NCBI GenBank assembly: GCA_003552365.1 | Contig: PUKR01000128.1 | Span: 1-23,095, forward strand | DNA: 23,095 nucleotides | Direction: 5' to 3' | Origin: Syntrophomonadaceae bacterium | Lineage (GTDB): Bacteria > Bacillota > Dethiobacteria > DTU022 | Part shown: positions 22,301 through 23,095 of the stretch, one piece after another | Layout: every line of letters begins with the position of its first letter | Numbering within the stretch: the first letter of the stretch is position 1 | Notes under the pieces: model-generated | Seen by the model: the letters and a program-made list of their open reading frames with translations, nothing else | Database searches by the model: none | What the model was told of the DNA's origin: nothing | Program-made: the position numbers and the translations under genes

Positions 22301-23095
22301 TTAATTTTTCAGACGCGGGTCTAAGGCATCACGCAGGCCGTCCCCGACTAAATTAATACTCAAAACCGAAATAAAGATCAAAAATCCCGGGGGAAGCCAC
22401 AGCCACCACATGTTCATTAAAACTGTCATACTTCTTGCCGGTTCAAGAATATTACCCCAGCTTGGTATCGGCGGTTGAACTCCTAATCCGAGATAACTTA
22501 AAGCTGCTTCAACCAGGATAGCAGTGGCCATAATCAAGGTGGCGCTGATTAATATCGGTGCCATGGCATTAGGCATCATATGGCGCCATATCAACCTGAA
22601 TTCACTTGCCCCGGTTGCCTTTGCCGCTTCAATGTATTCCATTTGTTTAATTGACAGGAACTGTCCCCTGACGAGGCGGCAAGTTTCAGTCCAGCTTAAA
22701 AGGCCGATAATCAACATGGTGTTATAAATACTGGGGCCTAATATTGCTGCTGCTGTAATAGCCAGGGCTAAAAAAGGAAAGGAGATTACCATATCGGTAA
22801 TTCTCATGATCACTGTATCTAACCACCTGCCATAATAACCGGCCAGGGAGCCCATGACAACGCCTATGACCATTTGCAGTGAACTGGCAACCAGCCCAAC
22901 CGTTAAAGATATCCTCCCCCCGTAAAGGTTCCTGGTAAGCAGATCACGTCCCTGGCGATCTGTGCCAAAAAGGTTCTCTGAAGACGGTGGTTCTTCCTGG
23001 TTCCGCAGGTCTATCGCATCGCGTTCATAGGGGGTGAGAACCGGAGCCAGTATTGCTAAAATAACCAAGAGCAGTAAAATTACACTGCCCACTAA
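22301..23095 (-). CDS. oppC: Oligopeptide/dipeptide ABC transporter permease OppC/DppC (5' end outside window)
   Basis: This is one of the two membrane permeases of the importer. The frame stays open to the window edge (…LVGSVILLLLVILAILAPV), so the true start is beyond base 23095; about 264 residues are visible. Besides the first helix there is the OppC-type periplasmic segment with ENLFGTDRQGRDLLTRNLYG, five further membrane segments, and the EAA loop that contacts the ATPases (EAAKATGASEFRLIWRHMMPN). The end reads LVGDGLRDALDPRLKN, typical of the family. The upstream permease (oppB) and the binding protein are presumably outside the window. Substrate is not determinable. Confidence 0.94.
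   Translation of the reverse strand, partial: LVGSVILLLLVILAILAPVLTPYERDAIDLRNQEEPPSSENLFGTDRQGRDLLTRNLYGGRISLTVGLVASSLQMVIGVVMGSLAGYYGRWLDTVIMRITDMVISFPFLALAITAAAILGPSIYNTMLIIGLLSWTETCRLVRGQFLSIKQMEYIEAAKATGASEFRLIWRHMMPNAMAPILISATLIMATAILVEAALSYLGLGVQPPIPSWGNILEPARSMTVLMNMWWLWLPPGFLIFISVLSINLVGDGLRDALDPRLKN

Noticed and set aside
1..23095. CRISPR arrays, tRNA or rRNA genes, insertion sequences, prophage genes
   Set aside because: No regularly spaced repeats, tRNA-like cloverleaf with CCA end, rRNA stretch, transposase or integrase frame was found on reading both strands.

Overview
The window looks like chromosomal DNA of an anaerobic, Gram-positive-type bacterium, most likely a clostridial Bacillota (Firmicutes) lineage. 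The support is strong AGGAGG-type ribosome binding sites, near-consensus TTGACA/TATAAT promoters, a selenocysteine system, DegV, a type I-beta DAHP synthase, and a large soluble Hdr/Etf/Flx electron-transfer cluster of the kind known from anaerobes that handle electrons by flavin-based bifurcation. I cannot name the species.

Layout. (1) 1-2646, plus strand: the 3' part of selB and then selD. selD is itself a selenoprotein gene, with an in-frame TGA at codon 17 and a SECIS-like hairpin 11 nt after it. (2) 2647-2977: a structured, gene-free leader ending in a possible 9-codon ORF. (3) 2978-11253, plus strand: one tightly packed operon of eight genes: an HdrD-like protein (HdrC+HdrB fusion), etfB, etfA, hdrA, mvhD/flxD and three genes resembling flxC, flxB and flxA. 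Together they form a plausible soluble NAD(P)H/ferredoxin/Etf/Hdr electron-transfer complex. (4) 11577-12032: an RseC-like membrane protein with its own promoter between two terminators. (5) 12344-15563, plus strand: asd, aroF (DAHP synthase) and tyrA, amino-acid biosynthesis genes. (6) 15575-17499, minus strand: an IscR-like Rrf2 regulator, dodecin and DegV, with two excellent promoters and a 33-bp perfect palindrome over the dodecin promoter. (7) 17888-19903, plus strand: a bifunctional-nuclease (DUF151) family protein and a MATE exporter, each followed by a long hairpin. (8) 23095-20123, minus strand: the distal part of an oligopeptide/dipeptide ABC operon (oppC, oppD, oppF). After oppF and before the operon terminator lies a previously uncalled 63-codon ORF for a small membrane protein that lacks an ATG/GTG/TTG start.

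The most interesting items are the HdrD-EtfBA-HdrA-FlxDCBA operon with its structured leader, the hidden small membrane protein after oppF, the dodecin promoter palindrome, and two genes (rrf2 and the small ORF) whose best-placed start codon appears to be CTG.
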